DNA of 43,911 nucleotides from Ichthyophonus hoferi. Its lineage: Eukaryota > Opisthokonta > Ichthyosporea > Ichthyophonida > Ichthyophonidae. A program made the position numbers and the translations under genes. The stretch covers positions 2,261-46,171 of the forward strand of contig NAOQ01000037.1 of the NCBI GenBank assembly GCA_002751075.1. Reading direction: 5' to 3'. A model generated the notes under the pieces. It did no database searches. It was given only the letters and a program-made list of their open reading frames with translations, and had not been told where the DNA came from. Of the stretch, positions 12,401 through 23,100 are shown one piece after another; the stretch's first letter is position 1, and the number at the start of each line of letters is the position of its first letter.

Positions 12401-15400
12401 TGTGCATGCATAAGGAAGCATGGATCTAGATATACATTATACTATAACACCATATAATATAGTATATTATAATAAAACACTATACAATATAGCAGACTAT
12501 ACTATAACCCCTTATAGTATATTATATTATACTATATCATCATATATATCGTTAACAACCATAGTGACTGCCGTTAAAACATCAAAATACCCTCAAAATT
12601 AACACTAAAATTACCTCTACTACTATTTCATAGTTTATACGGAGTGGCTTTATTATATGAAGTATTTTTATATTATATTACAGTTCATATTACAATACAT
12701 ATTAGAGGTTACACAACATTATACTATATACTCTATTCATATGATATCTTCAATAACAATTCACAATATACCTCATGTCACATTGGTTTGTATACGTGTA
12801 CACATATATACACACAAATACATACATACATACACAAATACATATATATTAAGATGTGCTACCTAGCTTGGAGAACAAGTGCAAAGATCCCAGCAGCAAG
12901 CGGTGCTGCGGCAGACGTACCTGTATGTGCTGCCGTACACTTTAAACGGAGATCAACTGTGCGCTGGTGAATGAAATATAAATAATAATAATAAGAATAA
13001 TAATGATGCTGTTGCATGGCTACGGGTTGTATTAAATAAAATAAATGCATTTTTTATGTAGCTATATTTTGCCTTGGCACATGTCTTATGCCTTTAATAG
13101 TATATGTTTACATGTTATTATGTGTTGCAACTAATAAAACAGATAGGTATGTATACGGTGTTAGTAGTAGTATAATAAATTAAATCAATAGGTTAACATA
13201 AAGTCAACAAATCACTCCATAATCTACATAAGGTATATAGGTATTGTTTTGTGTATGTGATTATAGGGCATGGTATGATACGAGATGAATATGTTTGATA
13301 GTGTATTGTGTAATATGAAAGGGTACGCGTAAAATGACGTTGTTGCAAAGGGATAGAGTGGATAAGTCTGTGGAAAATATATTAGATAAAATATATAATA
13401 GAATAGAGGTTAATATAATATTATAAAAAATAATATGATATAATAAATATAATATAATATAATATAATATAATATAATATAATATAACATAATATAATAT
13501 AATACAGCATAACATAGCATAATATAAAACAATGCAACATAACATAGTTAGACAGATATGATGCAATCATCATATATATGCAGGGTGTGTGCCACACAAG
13601 TTGCAGACATAAAACACATACAATTCCATCCACCTGGGAATGCGCCCCTGAACTATATGTAACGGCAATTGTCGCACTGCAGGGCTCTGAATACCACGGC
13701 CAGTTGTTGTTTTTATCTATAGCTCCAATACTTCACAGTGGTAATGTTCAGTTAGCACGGTATAATATAGTGCTGGATACTACTATATTGCATTACCAAT
13801 ATCCACTCTTTATGCACTTCCTATTACTTTCTATAGTAGCATACTGCGCTAAAACACGGTGCTTCATATTATTAAACTATATTATATTATACTATACTAA
13901 AGTATATTATATTACATCATATTGCATGGCACATAACCACCTTGTATGCACATTCCAGTACTTGTCCATAGTATACTATACTAAGACATTAATATTTAAT
14001 ATTTATAGTACTGAAAATGCTGTTTTACATAATGTAAACTCTCAATATGTTTTTAGATCTCGATGATACGATTGACGGGGCACTATACTTTAAACTTGTA
14101 TATATATATCCCACACTTCCCATCATCTGCTCCTTTGCAATTAATTGCTGAATGAACCAATAATCATACATCTTTAAGATATAAAAAGGGGATATAATCT
14201 TTATATATTGCCATCCATTATGGATATATTGCCTTGGTAATTTGAAGTTTAACTAACCACTAACCATTCATCTTTAAAATAGTGGGGGTTGCATGTAGCC
14301 CTTGAACTTCCTTCTTTGCCACTCACTTGCTCTTAACTAGCTCTCAACCACACATTTCCCACATCATATATATATATATATATAGAAAATATACATATAT
14401 ACCCATTGTATACACCTAGATCTACATATATATAATCAAATAAAACAGGTTTGTTTTCAGCAACATGTCATGTTCCCATTTCAACCAATTGGTTATTATC
14501 CACTTTGTATTAATTGCATTGCTATGAGCGTTATAGATAGAGAGATATATAGATATAATATGCCGTGATGTGATATGATACGATATGATCGATAGAAATA
14601 GATTATCAAGTGGTTCTATAGAGAGACAATTAAATATATAAATGGCTATAGGAATATGAAGGTTGTGTCGAGTGTGGATAACCACCACATCACGCATCCC
14701 ATCTCATTACCATCACTATATATCATATATTATATATTATCGCGGCTAATTTCCTAATTAACTGTATTAACTGCTCCTAAGTCTCACTCACGTAGACTAA
14801 GCCGATATTCAAATTAGATTACTTATATTAATAAGCAATTTATGAGCTAATAAAACCCATCTCAAACACAGTTTGGTTCGGGCTTATATATACGGTTTAT
14901 TGAATTCAGGGTTAACCAATAGGGTCACACATAACAATGGTGTTTCTCCACCATTGATTGCACAATACCACAATTGATCCTATCACCTACTGAAATACGT
15001 CATGTGTGAGATACGTTAGAATAATCTATATGTGACATATATTTTCCTTACCTAATCGTGTATATGCTATTAGTATAGCCATCACAGTTGCAATTATCCT
15101 TGAACTTTCCATTTCCCCCAGCAAAAACGTAGATTGAACTTCTCAATATAAAATGATTAACCATAACCAATATATGAAATAGAATGGGAGGCTAGGTGTT
15201 AGGATTGGTTTACTTCCCCTACGTATAAAGTACATATACAGTTATAGGTTGCACTATAACGTAATATAATATAATATAATATAGTATAGTATAATTTAAA
15301 ATAATATAGCATAAGCATAATACAATATATAATATAATATAATGCACAAATAATATATACGCTCATGTATATACTAGTTATCATTTGTACGCCAATTTAC

Positions 15401-18400
15401 GTTGGATGTATAATATATATATCATCTATTAATTATCTTTAATTCTCTTGTATTATATATGTCATATACGCGATAATAATGAGGGGAAATCATATATGTA
15501 TCATATATATATACCATGATATATTCCTCTATATATCTCATCCCATATACCCTTATATACCTCATAATACATTATACTGTACGAACTGTGCATTTAACTC
15601 TATGGAAATATCGGAAAGAATAATTATGAGATTATCCCATTAGTATATGCAAATAAATCTACTTAGGACAGGTTTATAGCTGACGGGCCTGCATGTCAAA
15701 TAATTACACCTGTAGCTATAACTAAAATCACAACTACTACATCTATTACAACTACTACCACGACACCTATTACAGCAACTACTACTACTACACTTGTTAC
15801 AACAATTACTACTATTATACCTATTACAACTTCTACTACATCACATCCTACACATGGATATAACAATAGTACAATACCCACCCCAATCCACCTCTTCCCT
15901 TCTCTATCCCATGTATAATAGCTGCCTGGGCCAACGGACCAGGTCCCTCCACTGTCTTTCCATCATCCTCAGGTCCCCAACTACTACTATAGATAGCTAT
16001 ATGTTGGCTATTAAGCCCTAAAGCTTTGGCTTCCATTGTATCTGTCACATCTCCGTCAATCAATCGTATACCTGAGAGGGTATGGTGTGATGTGGCATAT
16101 GAGAAGAGAAGACATAATGGGATAGGACACTAGATGCTATGATATAATGGGACAGGGAATGATAGGATAGGGTAGGATAGGATAGACTAGAATTGGATAG
16201 AGTATGAGAGTAGAGACTAGGATTGGAATATGGTATAATAGAATAGAGTAGTATGAAATAGGGTATGATAGGATAGGGTATGATCAAATAGGGTAGGATG
16301 GGATAGGGTATGATAGGATATGATACGTGGGTGTGTGATTTACACAAATGTTCAAGTAATTATAGCCCTGATCATGTCTTATCACATATTGTCATATATT
16401 ATTATATATTACATTACATACATAAACATATACATATATAATCGATTTGTATGAATTAATAGTTATATAATATCTACTAAAGAGAGTAGCTTTTGTGCTA
16501 ATGCCCAGGAAAGACCTGGTGTGGCTAAGCAGAACTATGATGTACTACTACGGAAAACCCTATTTTACGCTACCATTATATATATAATTAAACATATTAT
16601 AACATACTATAACATAGACTATCTGTATATGTCTCCTCAACCATACCCTCGTCATAAAATTTGCAGTGCACTATTGTCAAATTAATTTCACATTACACAA
16701 TCAAATACAGAAAAAATCGAGATAACAACTCGTATTTATGCATTTAAATACAATACCAAGAGAGATTATATTCTATACTCAACTTTGTGCGTTTAACTCT
16801 TAATTGATCGTCTATTTAAAAACATTTATCACATACAAAAACTCCTATTCATATTTCCCCTAGACTATAGCATCTCGCAATTATGTACCGTCTCTTAGAG
16901 TAATATTTAGTAGGCCAGATAGTCATCTCTTAATATATTATATTATAGTACAATGCAATACAGTATAATACAATATAATATAATATAGCACAGTATAATA
17001 GTATAATATACTATAATACAAAAAAATATATCATTATATAGAACCATTTATTACCTCATCATTTTCTTTATATACATACAGACCTACACCCTACTATGGC
17101 AATTAAAAAATCTTAAATCTAGACACCTCAAACATAATATTTCAAATATATCACGTATTATTATATCATATAAAATATAACAATTGTGCAGTATAGCTAC
17201 ATTATAGTATACTATATATTATATATTAAAGTGTATACTATAGTATATAGGACACTTTACACTTACCCCCAACCTTAGCCTTATATGCGACCCCTACCCC
17301 ACAATGCGTATTGTTAGCTACAGCAGCAATCTCTCCAGCACACCTTGTACCATGCTTGTTTATATTACTAGGAGAATATCGTGGTCTTGGGTCGGGATCG
17401 TCGTCGTTCAAATCGTAACTTGCCTCAGGATCCTAAAAATATGTTTACATGTTAATATATACATATAATATGTCATTATATGATTACATGATATTGTATA
17501 TATACGAATATACTATTATATTACCATATAGTATTATACCTAACAACTTCAATTGTGTAACTAAATAGATATTATAACACATCTTATATATACCTACATA
17601 GTTATCCTGTAGGTCAGGATGGTAATGTTCTAAGCCATCATCGATCACAGTAAGCACCACTCCACTGCCCGCAATTCCCTTGGCCCAAACAGGCCCCGCA
17701 TTGATATCTGATCCCTCGTTGTGCTGCGCATATGCATTATATTATAATATATTATATTATATTAATCACATATAGATTATTCTAGTATGTTTTACATAGA
17801 TCGTATTCTAGTGTATGGTAAGACTAATTATAGCATTTTGCAATCAATTGTGGATAAGCACCATCCTTATGTGTAATCCTATTGGCTAACCTGGAATTCA
17901 ATAAAGTGTATATAAGCCCGAACCCGACAGTGCCTGCCATAGGTTTTATTAGCCCACAAATTGTTGTCCAATTAATCTAAGCAATTTAAATGGAATATCC
18001 GCTCAGTCCAAGCAGATGAGACTTAGGAACAGTTAGTACAGCTAATTGGGAAATTAACTGTGATAGGGTTATGGGTTCAGCACGTTTTCACGGTTATTGT
18101 TTCGTGTTGTATGGAACTATATTGTATTATATTGTATTATAATGGACTTAAATCGATATCCTTTAGCCACTAGAATTATTTTAAAAGCATCTACTCAAAA
18201 CTCGTAATGGCATACAAAAGTAAAATTACAAAGCAAACAATTAATAATTAAAAACAGGAACAACGCACTAGGTGCCACTGATCATGGTATAAAGGATCCA
18301 CAAATAAGAAATTATCCTTCCAATTATGAAGGTTCTCTTGCAGTTCAAGTGACGTTGGAAATGGACTACGTCTATATCTTCGAAATGGACGTTGTTGTTC

Positions 18401-20130
18401 TACATAAAATACCTGAAGTGGTGTGGAGGATAGATACATCCTTCGATCTGTCAACACATACACCCATATACATACTATTATGCATACTATCATGCATATA
18501 TATTATCATGATATCATATATACTATCATAGATACTATCATACTATCATATATACATATATTATATTCTGCACACATGCTCGTTAAAAAGCACAGTCAAT
18601 TATATCCGATCAGACTATACCAACAACCATAAATGTCATGTTTAAAATACAAATACTTAAAAAAGAAAAGAAACAAAAATAAAATGCATATATATATATA
18701 TATATACGTACACCATACAGTCATATCATATGATTATCTCATAAATAGATGAGTATCATTAATGTGATTGGTGATTAAAGATTATGCACCCATATATATA
18801 TATATATATATACATCTAAGTACATGTGTTTGTGGACTAAAAAATGCGTATGCAACAATATGTTAAGTACTGTGCTTCTTCTTTTCCGAGCCCAGTATTG
18901 TGACTTCATAGGATGGTGTGCATAACCAAATATATGGCTTTATACCCACGTGTTTGTGGGCTGATATACGAGCATGTAGTAATACATCAGGTGCTGTCCT
19001 CTTCTTTCTCTGTGCCCAGCATTCTGATCCCGTAGAATGGAGTGGATCACATAGATGACGTGGCATGAAATGATAGACGTCTTCAAGGGGACCTACCTGT
19101 CAATAAATTAGTTTATTGAATCCGTGAGTCGTGTATATTAGACTTAGATCGTGAGTTCTCTTTTACTATATGGGTATGAAGTAAATCACATGAATGAAAC
19201 ATGAAGCAATATTAAATAACATACTTCTTCAGGGGACCTCACCTGTCAACTAGTTAATTTATAACAACAGTGTATTACAGGTGCTGTATCAATGCTATAT
19301 TACATCTTGTATTGCATGTTATTATGTTATATTGAATTTTGCTGAAACCCTACAGTGTGCCTCATAAAGAAGTACTGTGATTGAAGAAGACAAGTTTCCC
19401 TGTCCCAATCGGCCTAGTGTGACAATGCGTCTACAAGATAGATATAGAATATTTTAGCATAAAATATATACTTGTATATCAAATATAAATGTAAACTCAC
19501 TGTAATTAATGCTTCAAAAATGTCCAGCTGACCAGAGTTGGAATGGAAAGATGAAGAATAAACTATGCTATAGTCATTAACGGACATCTCACATGTATCC
19601 ATTAAAAGGACGTATGAGAAAGGCAATAACAGTTATGGCTGGTGATTGAACAAGTGAACTCTCTTGGTATTTCACAAAAACAAAAACAAACAATATACAT
19701 ACACCCTAGCAACATAGGCTTGTTCCCTTTTCATAACACTTTTAGTTCTAGCCATATTTTTAAATGTACTCTTTATTCTTTGGTAATATAGCCCCACGTT
19801 TGTTTGCTACAAAGCTTTCCGCTATTTGTTCTGAACGTTTTTCACATAATGAAATTTCATAGCCCAGAAATATATCAACACAACAGACAGAAATCTTACC
19901 CCTCCAAGGTTAATTAAATTAAAGGTTCTTGCAAGCTCTTCCGCTAGCGTTGCAAATGTTTGATTATCATCACCTCTCTGATGCAACCTTACCGCCCATT
20001 CATGTGAGTGACTCCACGTTTCTGGCCATTCTTGTGTAAATGCAAGGCCACAAGTTACAACCAAATTAGTAAAGATCACTACTTTGATAGTCATATAGAC
20101 TATGTCCGCAAGATGACAACGGTGGCCCAT
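6425..20130 (-). CDS. KEX2: Kexin-type proprotein convertase (S8 protease with P domain)
   Basis: Calcium-dependent serine protease cutting proproteins after dibasic sites; relatives act in the late Golgi. Exons: 20130-19900, 19096-18950, 18412-18269, 17723-17598, 17432-17267, 16071-15882, 15141-15052, 13730-13634, 12963-12863, 12270-12175, 10838-10630, 8852-8788, 8110-7991, 7825-7693, 7411-7232, 6594-6425. All phases agree, giving about 754 residues. Order: signal peptide (start Met1 or Met13), propeptide ending RRYRR (cut after Arg141), catalytic domain, P domain (about 490-638, with HRGDL and GFKDWTFM), Ser/Thr-rich stalk, transmembrane helix across exons 15-16 ([14 protein letters not shown]), and a His/acidic tail with EMNLL. 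Triad: Asp202 (IDDG), His243 (HGTRCAGE), Ser414 (GTSAAAP); oxyanion Asn345 in AGGNG, where the family usually has ASGNG. Triad spacing matches furin. The last residues are uncertain because a GTACGT donor precedes the TAG. Divergent from the RRM gene. Confidence 0.93.
6740..7105. repeat. Pentanucleotide array (TATAT/CATAT/TATCA)
   Basis: About 365 bp in a 5-bp register within kexin intron 15. It is open for over 100 codons only because the pentamers encode Tyr/Ile/Leu/His strings. Variation concentrates on one or two positions of the unit. Confidence 0.9.
7441..7595. repeat. Pentanucleotide array (TATAT type)
   Basis: Fills most of kexin intron 14 (7412-7692) with TATAT-related 5-mers. Confidence 0.85.
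8339..8490. repeat. Degenerate TTGTA/TTATA pentanucleotide array
   Basis: T-rich 5-mers (TATTA, TGTAT, TTTTA) run for about 150 bp in kexin intron 12 (8111-8787). Confidence 0.7.
8885..9175 (+). repeat. Hexanucleotide array AATAGT (plus-strand sense)
   Basis: About 290 bp of AATAGT/AATAGC/AATGGT units in kexin intron 11 (8853-10629). The other hexamer array (10860-11910) carries the reverse complement, so the two would be complementary in the kexin pre-mRNA. Confidence 0.9.
9306..9622 (+). repeat. Two-copy direct repeat, period about 176 bp
   Basis: Unit 1 (about 9306-9444) and unit 2 (about 9484-9622) share TATTTGTTTGTTT, GTGAATGTTAAG / ATGAATGTTAAG, an A-rich CCCCAA tract and GGAGATATGCTTG in order. 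It is a diverged tandem duplication in kexin intron 11 with no coding capacity. Confidence 0.75.
10170..10430. repeat. Pentanucleotide array (ATGAT/ATATG/ATAAT)
   Basis: About 260 bp in kexin intron 11 with a 5-bp register. The left part is ATGATATGAT-like and it grades into ATAATATAAT. Confidence 0.85.
10860..11910 (-). repeat. Hexanucleotide array ATTACT, interrupted by an N gap
   Basis: About 1 kb of ATTACT/ATTATT units with CTGTTTCTATTCCTATT-like interruptions, in kexin intron 10 (10839-12174). It starts only about 20 bp before exon 11. Higher-order units recur: the block with CTGTTTCTATTCCTATT appears near 10975, 11127, 11237 and 11824. The true length is unknown because of the gap. Confidence 0.93.
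11317..11712. other. Assembly gap (run of N)
   Basis: 396 Ns lie inside the hexanucleotide array with the same array on both sides, so the gap probably reflects collapse of the repeat. It falls in kexin intron 10. Exons 10 and 11 join in phase across it ([14 protein letters not shown]), so no kexin exon need be hidden there. Confidence 0.98.
12430..12545. repeat. Degenerate TATAA/ACTAT pentanucleotide tract
   Basis: Short AT array in kexin intron 9 (12271-12862), with recurring ACTATAACACCATATAATAT-like units of about 30 bp. Confidence 0.65.
13390..13545. repeat. Pentanucleotide array (AATAT)
   Basis: An almost perfect AATAT run (13440-13505) with degenerate flanks, in kexin intron 8 (12964-13633). 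Confidence 0.9.
14735..14965 (-). repeat. Interspersed repeat B, copy 2
   Basis: The reverse complement matches 17845-18075 over about 230 bp. Shared words are TTATGTGT, CCTATTGG, GAATTCAATAAA, GTATATATAAGCCCGAACC / GTGTATATAAGCCCGAACC, GGTTTTATTAGC and GAGACTTAGGA. It lies in kexin intron 7, about 90 bp from exon 7, in inverse orientation to copy 3 of the same gene. Confidence 0.85.
15255..15350. repeat. Pentanucleotide array (AATAT)
   Basis: Short AATAT/AGTAT array in kexin intron 6 (15142-15881). Confidence 0.75.
15700..15845. repeat. Degenerate ACAACTACTAC minisatellite
   Basis: Units such as ACAACTACTAC, ACACCTATTAC and ACTACTACTAC recur with a period near 15 bp in kexin intron 6. The array stops about 35 bp from the end of exon 6. 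Confidence 0.75.
16085..16330. repeat. Degenerate GATAG/GGATA pentanucleotide array
   Basis: GGATAGGGTATGATAGGATAG-like units fill about 245 bp of kexin intron 5, directly beside exon 6. This is the most G-rich of the pentamer arrays. Confidence 0.85.
16930..17030. repeat. Pentanucleotide array (AATAT/AGTAT)
   Basis: Short array of TATAATATAATATAGC-like units in kexin intron 5. Confidence 0.75.
17845..18075 (+). repeat. Interspersed repeat B, copy 3
   Basis: Best-preserved copy by eye, in kexin intron 3 (17724-18268). It matches copy 2 inverted and copy 1 partly. It begins near GCAATCAATTGTGG and ends near GAAATTAACTGTGATAG. No open frame and no clear terminal inverted repeats. It is not an element I can name. 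Confidence 0.85.
18822..18935 (-). repeat. Decayed copy of the 3' half of kexin exon 2
   Basis: Matches exon 2 at an offset of 124 bp. Its translation [18 protein letters not shown] parallels exon 2 [18 protein letters not shown], and the flank TGTTTGTGGACT parallels TGTTTGTGGGCT. No splice acceptor is visible, so it is probably intronic debris of a tandem duplication. Confidence 0.8.
19165..19260 (-). repeat. Decayed copy of the 5' half of kexin exon 2
   Basis: Matches the start of exon 2 at an offset of about 145 bp, including the acceptor (TGACAG) and the following GGTCCCCTGAAGA. An extra base shifts the reading: VRSPEEV replaces VGPLEDV, and a stop follows after 18 codons. It sits in kexin intron 1, upstream of the intact exon in the transcript. 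Confidence 0.8.
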
Positions 20131-23100
20131 ATTGTGTTGCTCTTTTAATATCCTCTAAGTGCTTAAGCATGGGGACGTGTTATGGACATGCCCTTTAGAC
20201 AAATCATTTTTAAAACATAAATCCGTGTTTAAACTTATACTATAGTTGATAAAAGGAAATTGATTTTCTCATACAAATAAATTTCCCATTTAACCCTGTA
20301 TAGACCTCTATATATATATATGGAAACGCAAAATAACTATTAAACGTCATTTACTTGAACGTCTTTATTTACCAGAAATACTTTGTTGTTTTAAACACAG
20401 CAGTAATTGGCTTGATAAAATAACTCTTCAAATTCGGCTCACAATAAAAGTAATGGTATGGTACCAGTATTAAATTTTCTTCACTATATTATTCGTAAAT
20501 TAATATTTTATTTACTGCATTGGACGAATTATCAAACTATTTGGTGTGATCGATGCCAATTAGCATCTTGCTTCTATGAGAATAGGTAATCTTTTATATT
20601 GCGAAGTAAATTGGAGAAAAAAACTATTAGTAGGCCGTAGAGGTGATTTGGTATATTATCAACATTTTTAAGAGCTGCAGAATAAAAATACAAAGGATAC
20701 TGGCTTTGTGCAGCTGATTGTGTTAATAAAAAAAACTTTAAATGTGATAATTAAATTTAATATTAATAATTCAGAGCCAATAGATTGTTGACTAGCAATT
20801 CTTGCGTTGTGTTGGACTGACTACACAGACACTAAAATAATATTTTCCAATTTCTGATGTAGAAAATGTAGCATCATTAACCTAAAGCCATCAAATTGGT
20901 TCAACTAACTAATTAATTTTAAAAGAATAAGTATGAAAGATTTGCATTTATTGATTACAATAAAAATGGTGACTAAATCTCAACCATCCGGGCTATATTA
21001 TATTGAACTATGTCCATTAAGGTTAGGTGGTCAGTAAGTATGTCGTCACAAGCAATGCAACCCGTAATATAAAACAAACTCGTGTTTTTGGCTCTGTGTT
21101 AGCCTGTTGGGCAGCCACTAAAATTATTTTTTAATTGTGGTGAGCGTGAAAATGGATAACTTTATAGCGAAGAATCCCGCAGCCAAATCAAATACTCCTT
21201 ATGCATATTAAAGCAGTCAACGTTACCCTGACAACAAACTTTATTGGATCTCCTAATTTCTTAAGATCTCTTTCCCACGATTTCCAATACATTTTTATTT
21301 GAATTATATGCAACTTTTGCTTTTATTGTAGTCTGCAGGCATATGCATAATCTCTATCAGGCATTTCCTGGAACCTTGGCAAGTTAATCAGGACATAAAA
21401 TTCCAGTTTGATCCCAGTGCCAATGTTTCCCGACGAGTATCAAGGGTGCCAGATATGCAATCATGACTAGATCTAACCAATTACCTCAAGAGGGGTGTAG
21501 GGAAAAGGTTTTGAAACTGCATGACTTGCATCCAGTTAATTGCCTACCAGAACACTTATCTCGGTATTGCTATTATCTACAACAAGCAACCCTTTAAACG
21601 CCAAGTATTTTTGATGCTGATTTCACTGGTAACTGAAAGTTCAGTAGGTTAAATTTCAGTTTTCACTTTTTCTTCTCTCTAATTCCTCTTGAATTCTGAC
21701 TAATCAATAATCAGACCTTAGTAGCCACCAGGTTCAATAGTAGTCATGGGTATATTGCCTTAGGCAGTGTTGTGTAGGAAAAAGTATGGACATTTAGGTT
21801 GCTGGAAGTGTTTAGAATCATCACTCTTCCAGTAAAAATATTTGAACATTACTTGACTAAAAAAATTGATATGGTGCTATGAAGAACAACAAAAACAATA
21901 GAGTAAGCTATCATTTTTTGAAGGAAACAATTCAGAATATTGCTAACGTTGTCAAACCCATAGCTATTGTCTAACGACAGTTTCCTCAATGTCCGACATC
22001 TACTAGATCTTCATCAGGACAAATAAGAACATCTGCAGATGTAGGGAGATTGGAAGCTAGTGGGCTCTATTAGTTTATAGATTTACTATGATTTATAAGC
22101 ATTAAAATGCTAGCTCTTGCAATTAAACAGGATGTGCATGCTTTGGCTATTATTGGTCTAATTTAGTTTCCAAACTAGTATTTCATCTCAAAATATTTCT
22201 ACTCGCCACATTGCCGTCATGAGAAACAATTTGGCCAATCTGAGACGGAAAACTGTTTTAATCAATTGCATTGAATCTCGGCACTTAATTGAAGTCTGAT
22301 CCAATCCATATACCTATATCTATCTATATACATTTAAGAAAAACTCTTCATTAAAAATGAGGCTATATTTCTAATACTCTTTAAAGTCAATTAATACATT
22401 TTGTTAATGTTGAGAGTAATTTTTCAAGTGCTGTATAATGTTTCAGGACCAATACATGATCAGGACTATTTGTGTGAATTAAAAAAGAGGGATTTATGAG
22501 TATAGGTTTCAAAAGTTAGGAATATAGTTTTGTTAAGCATACATAGGTCAATCCACTAACAGTTCATCCGTTGAGGATGGCGGCAGGGAATACATCATGA
22601 TAAATACACAGTTAAAAAAAGTAAATGCACTCATGATCGTCTTTAATAAATTAGTAAAGACTGATAACAACGAAGGGGCGGACTGTGTCTGACCAACACG
22701 CACGGGAAGTTAAATACTCAAGCAACGATTGGCAAGGTAGCTCTTGAAGTCGGTGGGGGTTTGATTTTAGAGCATTTTTTATGATTCTTAGAACCCCACA
22801 TTCAACATAACCTGAATTAAATGGCCTCATACTTACTTTTCTAATAGTATCTGTTCTAGTTATTATACGTAGCTATCCTCGATAGTTTTCCCTACAGAAA
22901 GACATTGAGAAAAATATTTATTACCTTAGTAGCACATGTCCTTACATTTTCAGCTTATTAGCCTTGGTAAACCTAGACACAATAGTTGTACAGCGACAGA
23001 TTAAACCTGGTCGCTATACAAAAAGGGTGGTATTTACAGACTAACCTTATGATTTAAAGACCCATCATCACAATCAATTGTGTGAAATCCTTAGGCTTTC

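Noticed and set aside
13578-14066. 162-codon plus-strand frame
   Set aside because: It is a shadow of kexin exon 8 on the minus strand, continued into AT-rich intron.
14880-14900. tRNA box B-like GGTTCGGGC in repeat B, suggesting a SINE
   Set aside because: The match to box B is partial, no box A at the right spacing is visible, and the copies lack a clear 3' tail.
19330-19420. Exon-like [15 protein letters not shown] as the second kexin propeptide exon
   Set aside because: The segment at 18950-19096 ([14 protein letters not shown]) matches the convertase propeptide far better and fits phases on both sides.
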